A stretch of DNA of 35,619 bases from Bordetella parapertussis (lineage in GTDB: Bacteria; Pseudomonadota; Gammaproteobacteria; Burkholderiales; Burkholderiaceae_B). The notes under the pieces are model-generated. The model was not told where the DNA came from, did no database searches, and worked only from the letters and a program-made list of their open reading frames with translations. Both the position numbers and the translations under genes were made by a program. Location: NCBI GenBank assembly GCA_945903445.1, contig CAMDNZ010000033.1:1-35619 (forward strand), given 5' to 3'. Within the stretch, counting starts at the first letter, position 1. Each line of letters starts with the position of its first letter. This document shows, piece by piece, positions 1 to 7,100 of this stretch.

Positions 1-637
1 GCGTCATGCCCGACAGATACGACTACCAGCGAATGTTATCGACCAGTACGGATGATCCTCGACTAGCCTGCTGTTGATCGCCATTTCCCATCATCGATGC
101 GCTCTTGTTGGCATGGTGAAGAAATGCGATAGCGCAGCCTGTATCGGCCGCTATGGCTTCCATACGACCAATGACCTGTGCCATAGGCCCGCTGGCGTTC
201 TCCTCCTCGATATGGAAGCGGCGCAGGGTATCCAAGACCATCAATCGACGGCCCTCAGCAACCCCTTTGAGGTAATCGAACCAGTCAAGGGCGTTGATGT
301 TCGGACATTTCCCTATCAGCGGCTCGATCAGCAGCCCATCAGCCACTGCTTGTCGCTCGTCGGCGGTTAGGTGTCCCCCAAGAGCATGCAACCGGTGATG
401 AATTGCTGTGGGAGGGTCTTCCGCAGGCAAGTAGATCACCGATCCCTTCGTCAGCTCGCCCACCGCCAGCAGGTCGGGGCCACCAGCAACCTGCGCAGCC
501 AGTTGCAGGATCAGCATGGACTTGCCGGTCCCACCAGGGGACACAAGCGCCCCCACCGTCCCAGCAACCATATTTGGTAAAACATAATCAATCGGCGGCG
601 GTACTTTGGTGAATGCTGCAATCAAATCGATAGGCAT
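1..637 (-). pseudogene. RepA-like AAA ATPase (replicative helicase type), interrupted by in-frame amber; runs off window
   Basis: Reading leftward from an ATG at 637, 204 codons encode a RecA/AAA_25-type ATPase. The Walker A segment is SPGGTGKS (about residues 33-40), the Walker B-like strand is RLMVLDTLRRF (about 130-140), and FLHHANKS follows in the second half. Such proteins drive replication of plasmids, satellites and integrated elements. A TAG at 23-25 ends the frame after VDNIRW, but the same frame continues in the last bases of the window as SYLSGMT, which is how this family normally goes on after a glutamine. The simplest reading is a CAG to TAG nonsense change, with the rest of the gene to the left of the window. 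The start lies 1 bp after the alpA stop, with a purine-rich GAGGGGG upstream, so the two genes probably form one transcript. Readthrough of the amber codon is possible but unproven. Confidence 0.75.
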
Positions 638-638
638 A

Positions 639-866
639 TCACCCCCTCACATAGCCAGGTCGATCAGCGTGGATATCCGAAGTTTTACGCGCCTCAATCC
701 ATGCTTCGACTTCCGATAAATCCCATGCGACATTTCTTGAGGTAAGCGCTATACGCCTTGGGAAGTCGCCCCTTTGCTCCAAGTTGTAGATAGTTCTCGT
801 CGAGAGTGGAATTATCTCAGAGAGCTTTTTCCTGTTGATTAATTTCTTATTTGTCATTGTTGGCAT
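639..866 (-). CDS. alpA: AlpA-family transcriptional regulator (MerR-like HTH)
   Basis: This 75-residue protein contains the AlpA/phage-excisionase type helix-turn-helix: LINRKKLSEIIPLSTRTIYN, then a wing with FPRRIALTSRNVAW and the ending EVEAWIEARK. AlpA-type proteins activate integrase or replication genes of P4-like elements. An in-frame start exists further upstream at 929, but the ATG at 866 is preceded by GGAGGT with 6 bases of spacing and gives the usual family length, so I chose it. The gene sits directly upstream of the RepA-like ATPase and divergently from the zinc-finger/HTH gene, sharing an 86-bp control region. The family call is firm; its exact target in this element is inferred. 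Confidence 0.85.
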   Translation of the reverse strand: MPTMTNKKLINRKKLSEIIPLSTRTIYNLEQRGDFPRRIALTSRNVAWDLSEVEAWIEARKTSDIHADRPGYVRG

Positions 867-952
867 TGCCTGACCTCCAGTTGCTAATGGATGCCTCATG
901 GTGCCTAGCAATACATCTTGCAAACACAAGATAATTGTTTAAACTGGTTGAC
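867..952. promoter_or_regulatory. Divergent control region with operator-like dyad
   Basis: The short gap between alpA (left) and the HTH gene (right) must hold both promoters. An inverted repeat ATCTTG-N6-CAAGAT lies at 915-932, and an 8-bp palindrome GTTTAAAC at 937-944. The hexamer GATAAT at 930-935 could be a -10 element for the rightward gene, which would start RNA near 942, about 11 bases before its ATG at 953. The dyad is a plausible site for one of the two flanking regulators. All functional statements here are inference. Confidence 0.4.
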
Positions 953-1951
953 ATGGAAAATGAAGAACAGGAAAGAAATCGTCTAAAGGATCTATACATA
1001 AGCATCCTGACGGACTGTGACCCATCTGTGTCTGAAGCCATAAAAGAATTCAGAAACCGCTGGGCGCCCTATTCCACTGCATCACGGCAGTACCCAATTG
1101 AAAAATTAATAAAGGAAGTTATCGAGCCGCCCATGGCATCCTACGCGGCGAGCCTTCCAAAGAGCTATTCGCGCTTCTTCCCCGGTGCCAGTACTGGGAT
1201 ACCTCTAAGCGAGACCATTCGAATATTGGGACTTGATACAACAGTTCTCTTACAGAGACAGTTGCTTCGCCACTTCATCGACACGGAAGAAAAAAATAGC
1301 CCCAGGGACTGGCGCTTTGTCGCAACTATCGACACGTTTATAGGCTTGATTTGGGACTGCGCTCTGAAACAACCAGCAAAAATCAATTTGCGTGACTTGA
1401 ATGGGAGGCGTCCCAAGGTTTCTTGCCGCTTCTGCGGAAATCCGACCGGGCTAACTTCATTTTCAGGGAATGATTCTTTAACGCGAGGCCGCAATTATAA
1501 TCTGTGGTTAAGCGCAAAGTACTGCAAAGATCACCAACCAGAGTTAATAAGCGGGGCATTAAACCCAGCTTACAGGAAAGCCAAAAGATCCATCGCGCAA
1601 TTCGACATCGAACTTGCCAGGCTTAACCGTCAATGTGCAAAACCAGATTTTTCACACGCAAAATCTGGCGACACGTTGATTGATCAATACTTCTACTACT
1701 ACGTGCTAGACCAGGTCACACTGCCAGCTGACAAAACGGAGTTGCGCAATCGAGCACGCCTCATGGTGGACTCGAAACTATCCGACCGCAAAAAGCAAAT
1801 TCTGGTACTCCAGCGTGGCGGCCTCAACCAGTCGAAAATTGCAGAAGAACTGGGCATAAAACGCCAAGCAGTATCGAAGGCATTGAAATCAATGGAGTCA
1901 CTCCCCAAGCTTCTACAGCTCAAGGAGCGACAAAGCCGAGGAAACCTTTAG
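953..1951 (+). CDS. Unknown island protein: zinc-finger-like centre plus C-terminal helix-turn-helix
   Basis: I do not recognise the family. From the ATG the protein has 332 residues. A CxxC pair (CRFCGNP, about residue 162) and a later CxxH (YCKDHQ, about 190) look like one zinc-binding knuckle. The last 60 residues (KKQILVLQRGGLNQSKIAEE and following) form a LuxR/sigma-region-4-like helix-turn-helix, so DNA binding is likely. No membrane segment or signal peptide is visible. Base composition is clearly more A+T rich than the housekeeping genes to the right, in keeping with transfer. A TTG codon at 935 would add six residues, but a possible -10 element overlaps it, so I prefer 953. No good ribosome-binding site is visible for either. 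Its place between alpA and the integrase suggests control of the element. Confidence 0.7.
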   Translation: MENEEQERNRLKDLYISILTDCDPSVSEAIKEFRNRWAPYSTASRQYPIEKLIKEVIEPPMASYAASLPKSYSRFFPGASTGIPLSETIRILGLDTTVLLQRQLLRHFIDTEEKNSPRDWRFVATIDTFIGLIWDCALKQPAKINLRDLNGRRPKVSCRFCGNPTGLTSFSGNDSLTRGRNYNLWLSAKYCKDHQPELISGALNPAYRKAKRSIAQFDIELARLNRQCAKPDFSHAKSGDTLIDQYFYYYVLDQVTLPADKTELRNRARLMVDSKLSDRKKQILVLQRGGLNQSKIAEELGIKRQAVSKALKSMESLPKLLQLKERQSRGNL

Positions 1952-2001
1952 CGGCTAAAGAGTCATCGACGCCCGGCAGTCCACCCATCGATCATGTCCG
2001 C

Positions 2002-3159
2002 TCAGTCCTGCAACATAGCCCGACGCTGATCGCGGTACTCAGCCTTGTTGTAAACCGCCCTGACGCCCTTCTGCTCGTGCGCAAGGCACTTCTCGATCCA
2101 GTCAGTGTTATAGCCCGCCTCATGCAGCAGCGTGCTAGCTGTTCGCCTCAGATCATGCGGGCCAAACTTGCCTAGTGATTTGCCTTCCTTCTGCGCAAGC
2201 CGATACGTCAGCGTCAGCACCTGATTGATCGTGGCGGCACTCATCGGCTGATCGGAGTCGTATCGAGACGGGAATACGTAGTCCGAACCACCCGCGAAGG
2301 TCTTGAGTGCGATGAAGAAGTCCAGGGCATGGCTCGACAGGAAGACCAAATGCGGATTGCGCCGTTTCATGCGCTCCTTGGGGATCGTCCATAGCGCTTC
2401 GGTGAAGTTGATTTCACTCCATGTCGCATTGGTCAGCTCGCTCTTGCGCACCATGGTGAGCAGCAGCAGTTTTGCCGCAGCGCGCACGGACGACGCCGTG
2501 CCGATTCGATCCATGTACTGATACATCAGCGCGATCTCGTCTGGCAGTAATGCACGATCACGCGGCTCGAATTTGGCGATGCTTGCCGGACGCACCAAAT
2601 CAGCGGGGTTCTCGACCTTCTGGCCACGCTCGATGGCCCAGCGAAAGACCTGCAACACGATTTCTCGGGAATGCACCGCCGTCGCTGGTGCGTTTCTTGC
2701 GACGATGGCATCGGTCAGGCTACGCAGGTCTTCGTGGGTGATTTCAGCGAGCTTCTGACTACCGAATTTCGGCTTCAGCTCGCGCTCGTAAACCGAACGA
2801 CGCATGTCGCGGGTCGAGTCAGCCATCTGATAACCACGAAGCCACTTTTCGGCCCAGGCGTCGAAGGTCTCCGCCCCTTTGGTGCGAGCCTTGTCCCTGG
2901 CCTTCTCCTTCGCTGGCGACTTACCTGCGGCAATCATCCTCTTCGCTTCGCCCAGGCGCTCACGCGCCTCTGCCAGCGTGATTCCGCCTACACCGTAGCG
3001 GCCGAAGGTAATGGTCTCCTGCCGACCATGAATCGAGTAGTTGTAGCGGAACGAGATTGAGCCTGCGGGAGTGACCGCAACGTACAGGCCATCCCGGTCA
3101 TTGGCTTTGTACAGCTTCTCTTGCGGCTTGAGGTTGCGCAGCTTGGTATCGGTCAGCAT
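2002..3159 (-). CDS. int: P4-type tyrosine integrase, C-terminus cut by nonsense codon
   Basis: The 385-residue protein has the N-terminal DUF4102 arm-binding domain, a SAM-like core-binding domain and the tyrosine recombinase catalytic domain. Visible catalytic residues are Arg in MVRKSEL, the HDLRR box (H335, R338), H361 in AHEQ and the nucleophile Y370 in VYNKAEY. The frame ends in TGA just after RRAMLQD. The following codons in the same frame read ADMIDGW and then a second stop, exactly what follows a tryptophan in related integrases, so the stop appears to be TGG to TGA and removes about 13 residues. All catalytic residues precede it, so activity may survive. The gene reads away from guaA and probably integrated the element at the guaA 3' end. 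Confidence 0.92.
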   Translation of the reverse strand: MLTDTKLRNLKPQEKLYKANDRDGLYVAVTPAGSISFRYNYSIHGRQETITFGRYGVGGITLAEARERLGEAKRMIAAGKSPAKEKARDKARTKGAETFDAWAEKWLRGYQMADSTRDMRRSVYERELKPKFGSQKLAEITHEDLRSLTDAIVARNAPATAVHSREIVLQVFRWAIERGQKVENPADLVRPASIAKFEPRDRALLPDEIALMYQYMDRIGTASSVRAAAKLLLLTMVRKSELTNATWSEINFTEALWTIPKERMKRRNPHLVFLSSHALDFFIALKTFAGGSDYVFPSRYDSDQPMSAATINQVLTLTYRLAQKEGKSLGKFGPHDLRRTASTLLHEAGYNTDWIEKCLAHEQKGVRAVYNKAEYRDQRRAMLQD

Positions 3160-3358
3160 CGCCCGGGCAAATCTCCATGTAAAAATACCATGATGAAAAA
3201 CACCGACCCAAAATGGCTAGAGCCCTTATAAATCAATGCTTAGATCAAAATTGATACTATGAGCTGAGCTTCACCACCATCATGGTACGGAGGGCAGCGC
3301 ATGGCATTTCCTCCCGATACTACCATCATCTGTACCACGCAAAAGAGTTGCTTGGCGC

Positions 3359-3388
3359 TGCCAAAACCTGCCAGAAAATGCCAGACGC
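3359..3388 (+). repeat. Three tandem 10-bp TGCCA repeats (candidate integrase arm sites)
   Basis: Three decamers sit head to tail: TGCCAAAACC at 3359, TGCCAGAAAA at 3369 and TGCCAGACGC at 3379. The period is one DNA helical turn. A second cluster with the same last decamer lies at 3443-3462. Phased direct repeats flanking a crossover site are typical of tyrosine-integrase arm or excisionase sites, which is the inferred role. Confidence 0.6.
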
Positions 3389-3399
3389 AAAATGCAAGA

Positions 3400-3419
3400 A
3401 GCCCGCAATTATGCGGGCT
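3400..3419 (-). terminator. Hairpin downstream of guaA (possible terminator)
   Basis: AGCCCGCA and TGCGGGCT form an 8-bp stem with a 4-base loop. Read leftward, as guaA is transcribed, the hairpin is followed by a moderately T-rich tail (TCTTGCATTTT). Read rightward, T6 follows about 10 bases later. It probably ends guaA transcription, although it lies on the element side of the junction. Confidence 0.5.
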
Positions 3420-3442
3420 CCAGGGCATTTTTTGCTAGATCG

Positions 3443-3462
3443 TGCCAGGCATTGCCAGACGC
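3443..3462 (+). repeat. Two tandem 10-bp TGCCAG repeats next to the guaA stop codon
   Basis: TGCCAGGCAT at 3443 is followed directly by TGCCAGACGC at 3453. The stretch from 3453 to 3467 matches that from 3379 to 3393 at 14 of 15 positions. It runs up to the guaA stop codon at 3467-3469. Confidence 0.6.
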
Positions 3463-3466
3463 CAAA

Positions 3467-5062
3467 TCATTCCCACTCAATCGTAGCCGGCGGCTTACTG
3501 CTCACGTCATAAACCACCCGATTAATCCCCCTTACCTCATTAATAATCCGCCCCGAAACTTTACCCAGCAGCGAATAAGGCAACTGCGCCCAATCCGCCG
3601 TCATGAAGTCCGAAGTCTGCACTGCGCGCAGCGACACCACATACTCATAAGTACGCCCGTCGCCCATCACGCCTACCGACTTCACCGGCAGGAATACCGC
3701 AAAAGCCTGCGAAGTCAGGTCGTACCAGCTCTTGCCGCTGACCGGATCGATCGCCTTACGCAACTCTTCGATAAAGATCGCATCCGCACGACGCAGCAAA
3801 TCGGCGAACTCGGCCTTCACCTCACCCAAAATCCGCACGCCCATGCCTGGGCCCGGGAACGGATGGCGATACACCATCGCAGGCGGCAGCCCTAAGGCCA
3901 CACCCAGCTTGCGCACCTCGTCCTTGAACAGCTCGCGCAAGGGTTCCAACAGCTTCAAATTCAGCGTATCCGGCAAACCACCCACGTTGTGGTGCGACTT
4001 GATCGCCACGGCTTTACCCGTCTTCGCACCTGCCGACTCGATCACATCCGGATAAATCGTACCTTGCGCCAACCATTTGACATTCGTCAGCTTCGCAGCC
4101 TCGGCCTGGAACACTTCGACGAACTCTTTACCGATAATCTTGCGCTTCGCTTCCGGGTCAGCCACACCGGCCAACTTGCTCATGAACTGTTCGGTCGCAT
4201 CCACGTGGATGATCCGAATGCCCATCGCGCCGGCATAGGTCTCCATGACCTGCTTGCCTTCGTTCAAACGCAGCAACCCATGATCCACGAACACGCAGGT
4301 CAGCTTGTCGCCGATCGCCTCATGGATCAGCGCGGCCGCCACCGAAGAATCCACGCCGCCCGACAAGCCCAGCAGCACTTCATCGTCACCGACCTGCGCA
4401 CGAATCCGCTCGACCGCTTCGGCCACGTAATCCGGCATGTTCCAGTCGCCCTGGCAGTCGCAGATCTCGTGAACGAAACGCGACAGCATGGCCTGGCCTT
4501 GCTGCGTATGCGTCACTTCCGGATGAAACTGCACGGCGTAGAACCGACGCACTTCATCGGCCATCCCCGCAATCGGGCACGACGGCGTAGACGCCATCAC
4601 TTCAAACCCTTGCGGCAGCTTCACGACCTTGTCGCCGTGGCTCATCCAGACCTTCAACATCCTGTGACCTTCGACGGTACGGAAATCTTCGATGCCTTCC
4701 AGCAGCTTGGTGTGACCCTGGGCATACACCTCGGCATACCCGAATTCGCGGTGATCGGAAAATGCCACTTCGCCGCCCAGTTGCAGCGCCATGGCCTGCA
4801 TGCCATAACAAATGCCCAGCACCGGCACGCCCAACTCGAACACCTGCGTGGGCACGCGCATCGACTCTTCCAGATAGGCCGAAGCATGGCTACCCGACAG
4901 GATGATGCCCTTCAGCCCCTGGGCGACATGCGCTTGCACTTCTTCATTGCTGATGTCGCCAGGATGAATCTCGCAATACACACCGGCTTCGCGCACTCGG
5001 CGAGCGATGAGCTGGGTGACCTGTGAGCCGTAATCGAGGATGAGAATGCGCTGATGGTGCAT
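3467..5062 (-). CDS. guaA: GMP synthase (glutamine-hydrolysing)
   Basis: The 531-residue enzyme converts XMP, ATP and glutamine to GMP in the cytoplasm. The class I glutamine amidotransferase domain comes first, with the nucleophile C85 in LGICYGMQ and its His/Glu partners in QFHPEVTHT. The ATP pyrophosphatase domain has the PP-loop LSGGVDSSVA near residue 235, and the C-terminal dimerisation domain ends KPPATIEWE. Length matches the family, so integration of the neighbouring element left the gene intact. guaB lies 112 bp upstream on the same strand, giving the usual guaBA order. The gap contains G+C-rich short hairpins (for example CCGGC-N5-GCCGG, read leftward near 5135-5149) but no clear terminator, so cotranscription is likely. 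Confidence 0.98.
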   Translation of the reverse strand: MHHQRILILDYGSQVTQLIARRVREAGVYCEIHPGDISNEEVQAHVAQGLKGIILSGSHASAYLEESMRVPTQVFELGVPVLGICYGMQAMALQLGGEVAFSDHREFGYAEVYAQGHTKLLEGIEDFRTVEGHRMLKVWMSHGDKVVKLPQGFEVMASTPSCPIAGMADEVRRFYAVQFHPEVTHTQQGQAMLSRFVHEICDCQGDWNMPDYVAEAVERIRAQVGDDEVLLGLSGGVDSSVAAALIHEAIGDKLTCVFVDHGLLRLNEGKQVMETYAGAMGIRIIHVDATEQFMSKLAGVADPEAKRKIIGKEFVEVFQAEAAKLTNVKWLAQGTIYPDVIESAGAKTGKAVAIKSHHNVGGLPDTLNLKLLEPLRELFKDEVRKLGVALGLPPAMVYRHPFPGPGMGVRILGEVKAEFADLLRRADAIFIEELRKAIDPVSGKSWYDLTSQAFAVFLPVKSVGVMGDGRTYEYVVSLRAVQTSDFMTADWAQLPYSLLGKVSGRIINEVRGINRVVYDVSSKPPATIEWE

Positions 5063-5174
5063 AGTGGGCCTGGCGGGAAGTTGAAAGTACTACACCGGCC
5101 GGAACGCAAGTCCCGCCGGTGCGGCGCGGGCAACCCGGCCAAAAGCCGGACAGCCCCAATTGTAGAACGATGGA

Positions 5175-6635
5175 TCAGTCGGCGCGGTAGTTAGGCGCTT
5201 CCTTGGTGATCTGCACGTCGTGAACGTGCGACTCGCGCACACCCGCCGACGTGATCTCGACGAACTCGGCCTTCGCGCGCATGTCCTCGATGCTGCGGCA
5301 ACCGCAGTAGCCCATCGAAGCACGAATGCCGCCAACCAGTTGATAGATGATGGCCAGGACGCTGCCCTTGTACGGGACTCGACCTTCGATGCCTTCGGGC
5401 ACCAGCTTATCGACATTGTTGGCCGGATCTTGGAAATAACGATCGGCCGAGCCTTCGGTCATGGCGCCCAAGCTACCCATGCCACGGTACGACTTGTACG
5501 AACGGCCTTGGAACAACACAGTTTCGCCCGGTGCTTCTTCGGTGCCGGCAAACATGCCGCCCATCATGCAAGCCGATGCGCCAGCGGCGATGGCCTTGGA
5601 CACGTCGCCCGAATAACGGATGCCACCATCGGCGATCAACGTCACACCGGTGCCTTCCAGAGCCTTGGCCACGTCCGAGATGGCGGTAATTTGGGGCACG
5701 CCCACACCCGCCACGATGCGGGTGGTGCAAATCGAACCGGGGCCAATACCGACTTTCACGCCGTCGGCACCGGCCTCGACCAGCGCACGCGCAGCCGCTG
5801 CCGTCGCGATGTTGCCACCAATGACGTCGACCTTCGGGTAATTGCGTTTGACCCAGCTCACGCCTTCCAACACACCGGCCGAGTGACCGTGCGCGGTATC
5901 GACGATCAGCACGTCCACGCCTGCGGCAACCAGTTTCTCGACGCGTTCTTCGGTGTTGCCACCCACGCCGACGGCAGCGCCCACGCGCAGCTGTCCATGG
6001 CCGTCTTTGTTGGCTTGGGGATGTTCGGTGTTCTTGACGATGTCTTTCACCGTGGCAAGACCACGCAGCTCGCCGGCCTTGTTGATGATCAGCACGCGCT
6101 CCAGGCGGTGCTGGTGCATCAGCGCTTGCGCTTGATCCAGCGTTGCACCTTCGTCCATGGTGATCAAACGCTCTTGCGGCGTCATAACGGTGCGCAGCGG
6201 CTCGTCCAGACGATCTTCGAAGCGCAGGTCGCGGTTGGTGACGATACCGACCAGCTTGCGGCCCTCGACGACTGGCAAGCCGGAGATGCCGTGCTGGCGC
6301 TGCAACGCGATGGCGTCGCGCACTTTCATCTGCGGCGTGACGGTGATCGGATCGATCACGATACCGAACTCGTGGCGCTTGACGCGAGCGACTTCAGCCG
6401 CTTGTTTGTCGGCCGACATGTTCTTGTGGATGATGCCGATGCCACCCTCTTGCGCCATGGCAATGGCCAGACGCGATTCGGTCACCGTATCCATGGCGGC
6501 AGACACGAGCGGAATATTCAGGGTGATGTTGCGGGACAGGCGGGTGATGAGCGATGTATCGCGCGGCAACACATCGGAGTAAGCGGGCACCAGCAACACA
6601 TCGTCGAAGGTGAGCGCTTTTTGTACGAGACGCAT
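5175..6635 (-). CDS. guaB: Inosine-5'-monophosphate dehydrogenase
   Basis: The enzyme oxidises IMP to XMP with NAD, the committed step of GMP synthesis. The 486-residue protein starts MRLVQKALTFDDVLLVPAYS. It carries two CBS domains (about residues 90-210) and the active-site loop GPGSICTTRIV with the catalytic cysteine. The end has the flap-region residues YRGMGSL and later EGRVPYKG. A TTG 18 bases upstream would add six residues, but the ATG at 6635 has GGAG six bases before it and gives the normal N-terminus. It is followed by guaA on the same strand. Confidence 0.98.
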   Translation of the reverse strand: MRLVQKALTFDDVLLVPAYSDVLPRDTSLITRLSRNITLNIPLVSAAMDTVTESRLAIAMAQEGGIGIIHKNMSADKQAAEVARVKRHEFGIVIDPITVTPQMKVRDAIALQRQHGISGLPVVEGRKLVGIVTNRDLRFEDRLDEPLRTVMTPQERLITMDEGATLDQAQALMHQHRLERVLIINKAGELRGLATVKDIVKNTEHPQANKDGHGQLRVGAAVGVGGNTEERVEKLVAAGVDVLIVDTAHGHSAGVLEGVSWVKRNYPKVDVIGGNIATAAAARALVEAGADGVKVGIGPGSICTTRIVAGVGVPQITAISDVAKALEGTGVTLIADGGIRYSGDVSKAIAAGASACMMGGMFAGTEEAPGETVLFQGRSYKSYRGMGSLGAMTEGSADRYFQDPANNVDKLVPEGIEGRVPYKGSVLAIIYQLVGGIRASMGYCGCRSIEDMRAKAEFVEITSAGVRESHVHDVQITKEAPNYRAD

Positions 6636-6680
6636 GGGGGGCTCCGGGCGCAAAGCAAAATTATACGCGTTTCGTCCGGC

Positions 6681-6839
6681 CTAGCTAGGGGAAAGCCCTT
6701 GGGCAATGCCCCTCGATTCGACAACTCTAGCCACTTCGGCCAAGGTACGTTGCAAACGGGCAACCAGACAATCGATGTCGCCCTGCTCGGTGAACGGCGT
6801 CTGCGCGACGATATAAACGCCTTTGGCTTGCTCCAGCAT
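6681..6839 (-). pseudogene. 52-codon gene remnant, DapA-like N-terminus (tentative)
   Basis: An ATG with AGGAG nine bases upstream opens a 52-codon frame. Its first residues, MLEQAKGVYIVAQTPFTEQG followed by DID, fit the N-terminal pattern of dihydrodipicolinate synthase-family lyases (G-V-x5-TPF-x3-G-x-x-D). The remaining residues (LVARLQRTLAEVARVVE and on) do not continue that fold, and the frame then stops. I read this as a 5' gene end left after a deletion. An alternative is the C-terminal tail of a class III aminotransferase, since the helix after DID also resembles those. A functional small protein cannot be excluded. Confidence 0.4.
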
Positions 6840-6975
6840 GCGATTTGTCTCCTGCCGGTTGATTCACGATTCTTCGATCGATGTGCCGACGATAGTAGCG
6901 CCAGTCATTCAATACAAACACCGGGCAAACGCCTGCATAAAAAACAAAACATAAAAACAAAACCGCCGCCCCAAA

Positions 6976-7025
6976 TGAACTGCCCCCAAGAAGTTGGACC
7001 AGGTTCCAACCTTGGGGGCGGTTCA
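6976..7025. mobile_element. 50-bp palindrome resembling two fused IS3-family ends, with CAAA flanks
   Basis: The left arm begins TGAACTGCCCCCAAG and the right arm is its near-perfect inverse, ending CTTGGGGGCGGTTCA, with only a few bases between the arms. TGAACYGCCCC is typical of IS3-family terminal repeats. CAAA directly abuts both sides (6972-6975 and 7026-7029), like a 4-bp target duplication. No transposase lies between. This could be a minimal internally deleted element. It could equally serve as a large hairpin ending purL transcription. Confidence 0.5.
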
Positions 7026-7100
7026 CAAAGGACGGCGGTGCATTTAAATGACTTTCACCACCAGACGAATGAGTGCATTCGCCGGGCTCTTGTCACATGC

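Larger units (their letters stand above)
3160..3466. other. Integrase-guaA intergenic region (probable attachment-site region)
   Basis: This 307-bp stretch has no convincing gene. It holds the integrase promoter region on its left side, two copies of ACCATCAT (3276-3283 and 3322-3329), two clusters of phased TGCCA decamers and a hairpin. Its right end touches the guaA stop codon. In guaA-associated islands the crossover core overlaps the last codons of guaA, so this is most likely the element end together with integrase and excisionase binding sites. The second copy of the core would lie to the left of the window and cannot be seen. Confidence 0.6.
6636..7100. other. purL-guaB intergenic region
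   Basis: This 465-bp gap between two leftward housekeeping genes contains the 52-codon remnant (6681-6839), an A+T-rich run near 6920-6965 rich in AAAACA words, and the 50-bp palindrome at 6976-7025. The guaB promoter must lie here, but I could not pick out a convincing -35/-10 pair. No intact gene is seen. Confidence 0.6.

Noticed and set aside
5090..5174. G+C-rich hairpins between guaB and guaA as a riboswitch or terminator
   Set aside because: The stems are short and without a T run, and no known riboswitch pattern is seen; likely only G+C-rich spacer.
6727..7026. 99-codon minus-strand frame across the 50-bp palindrome
   Set aside because: It begins inside the palindrome, has no family likeness and conflicts with the better-supported 52-codon frame.
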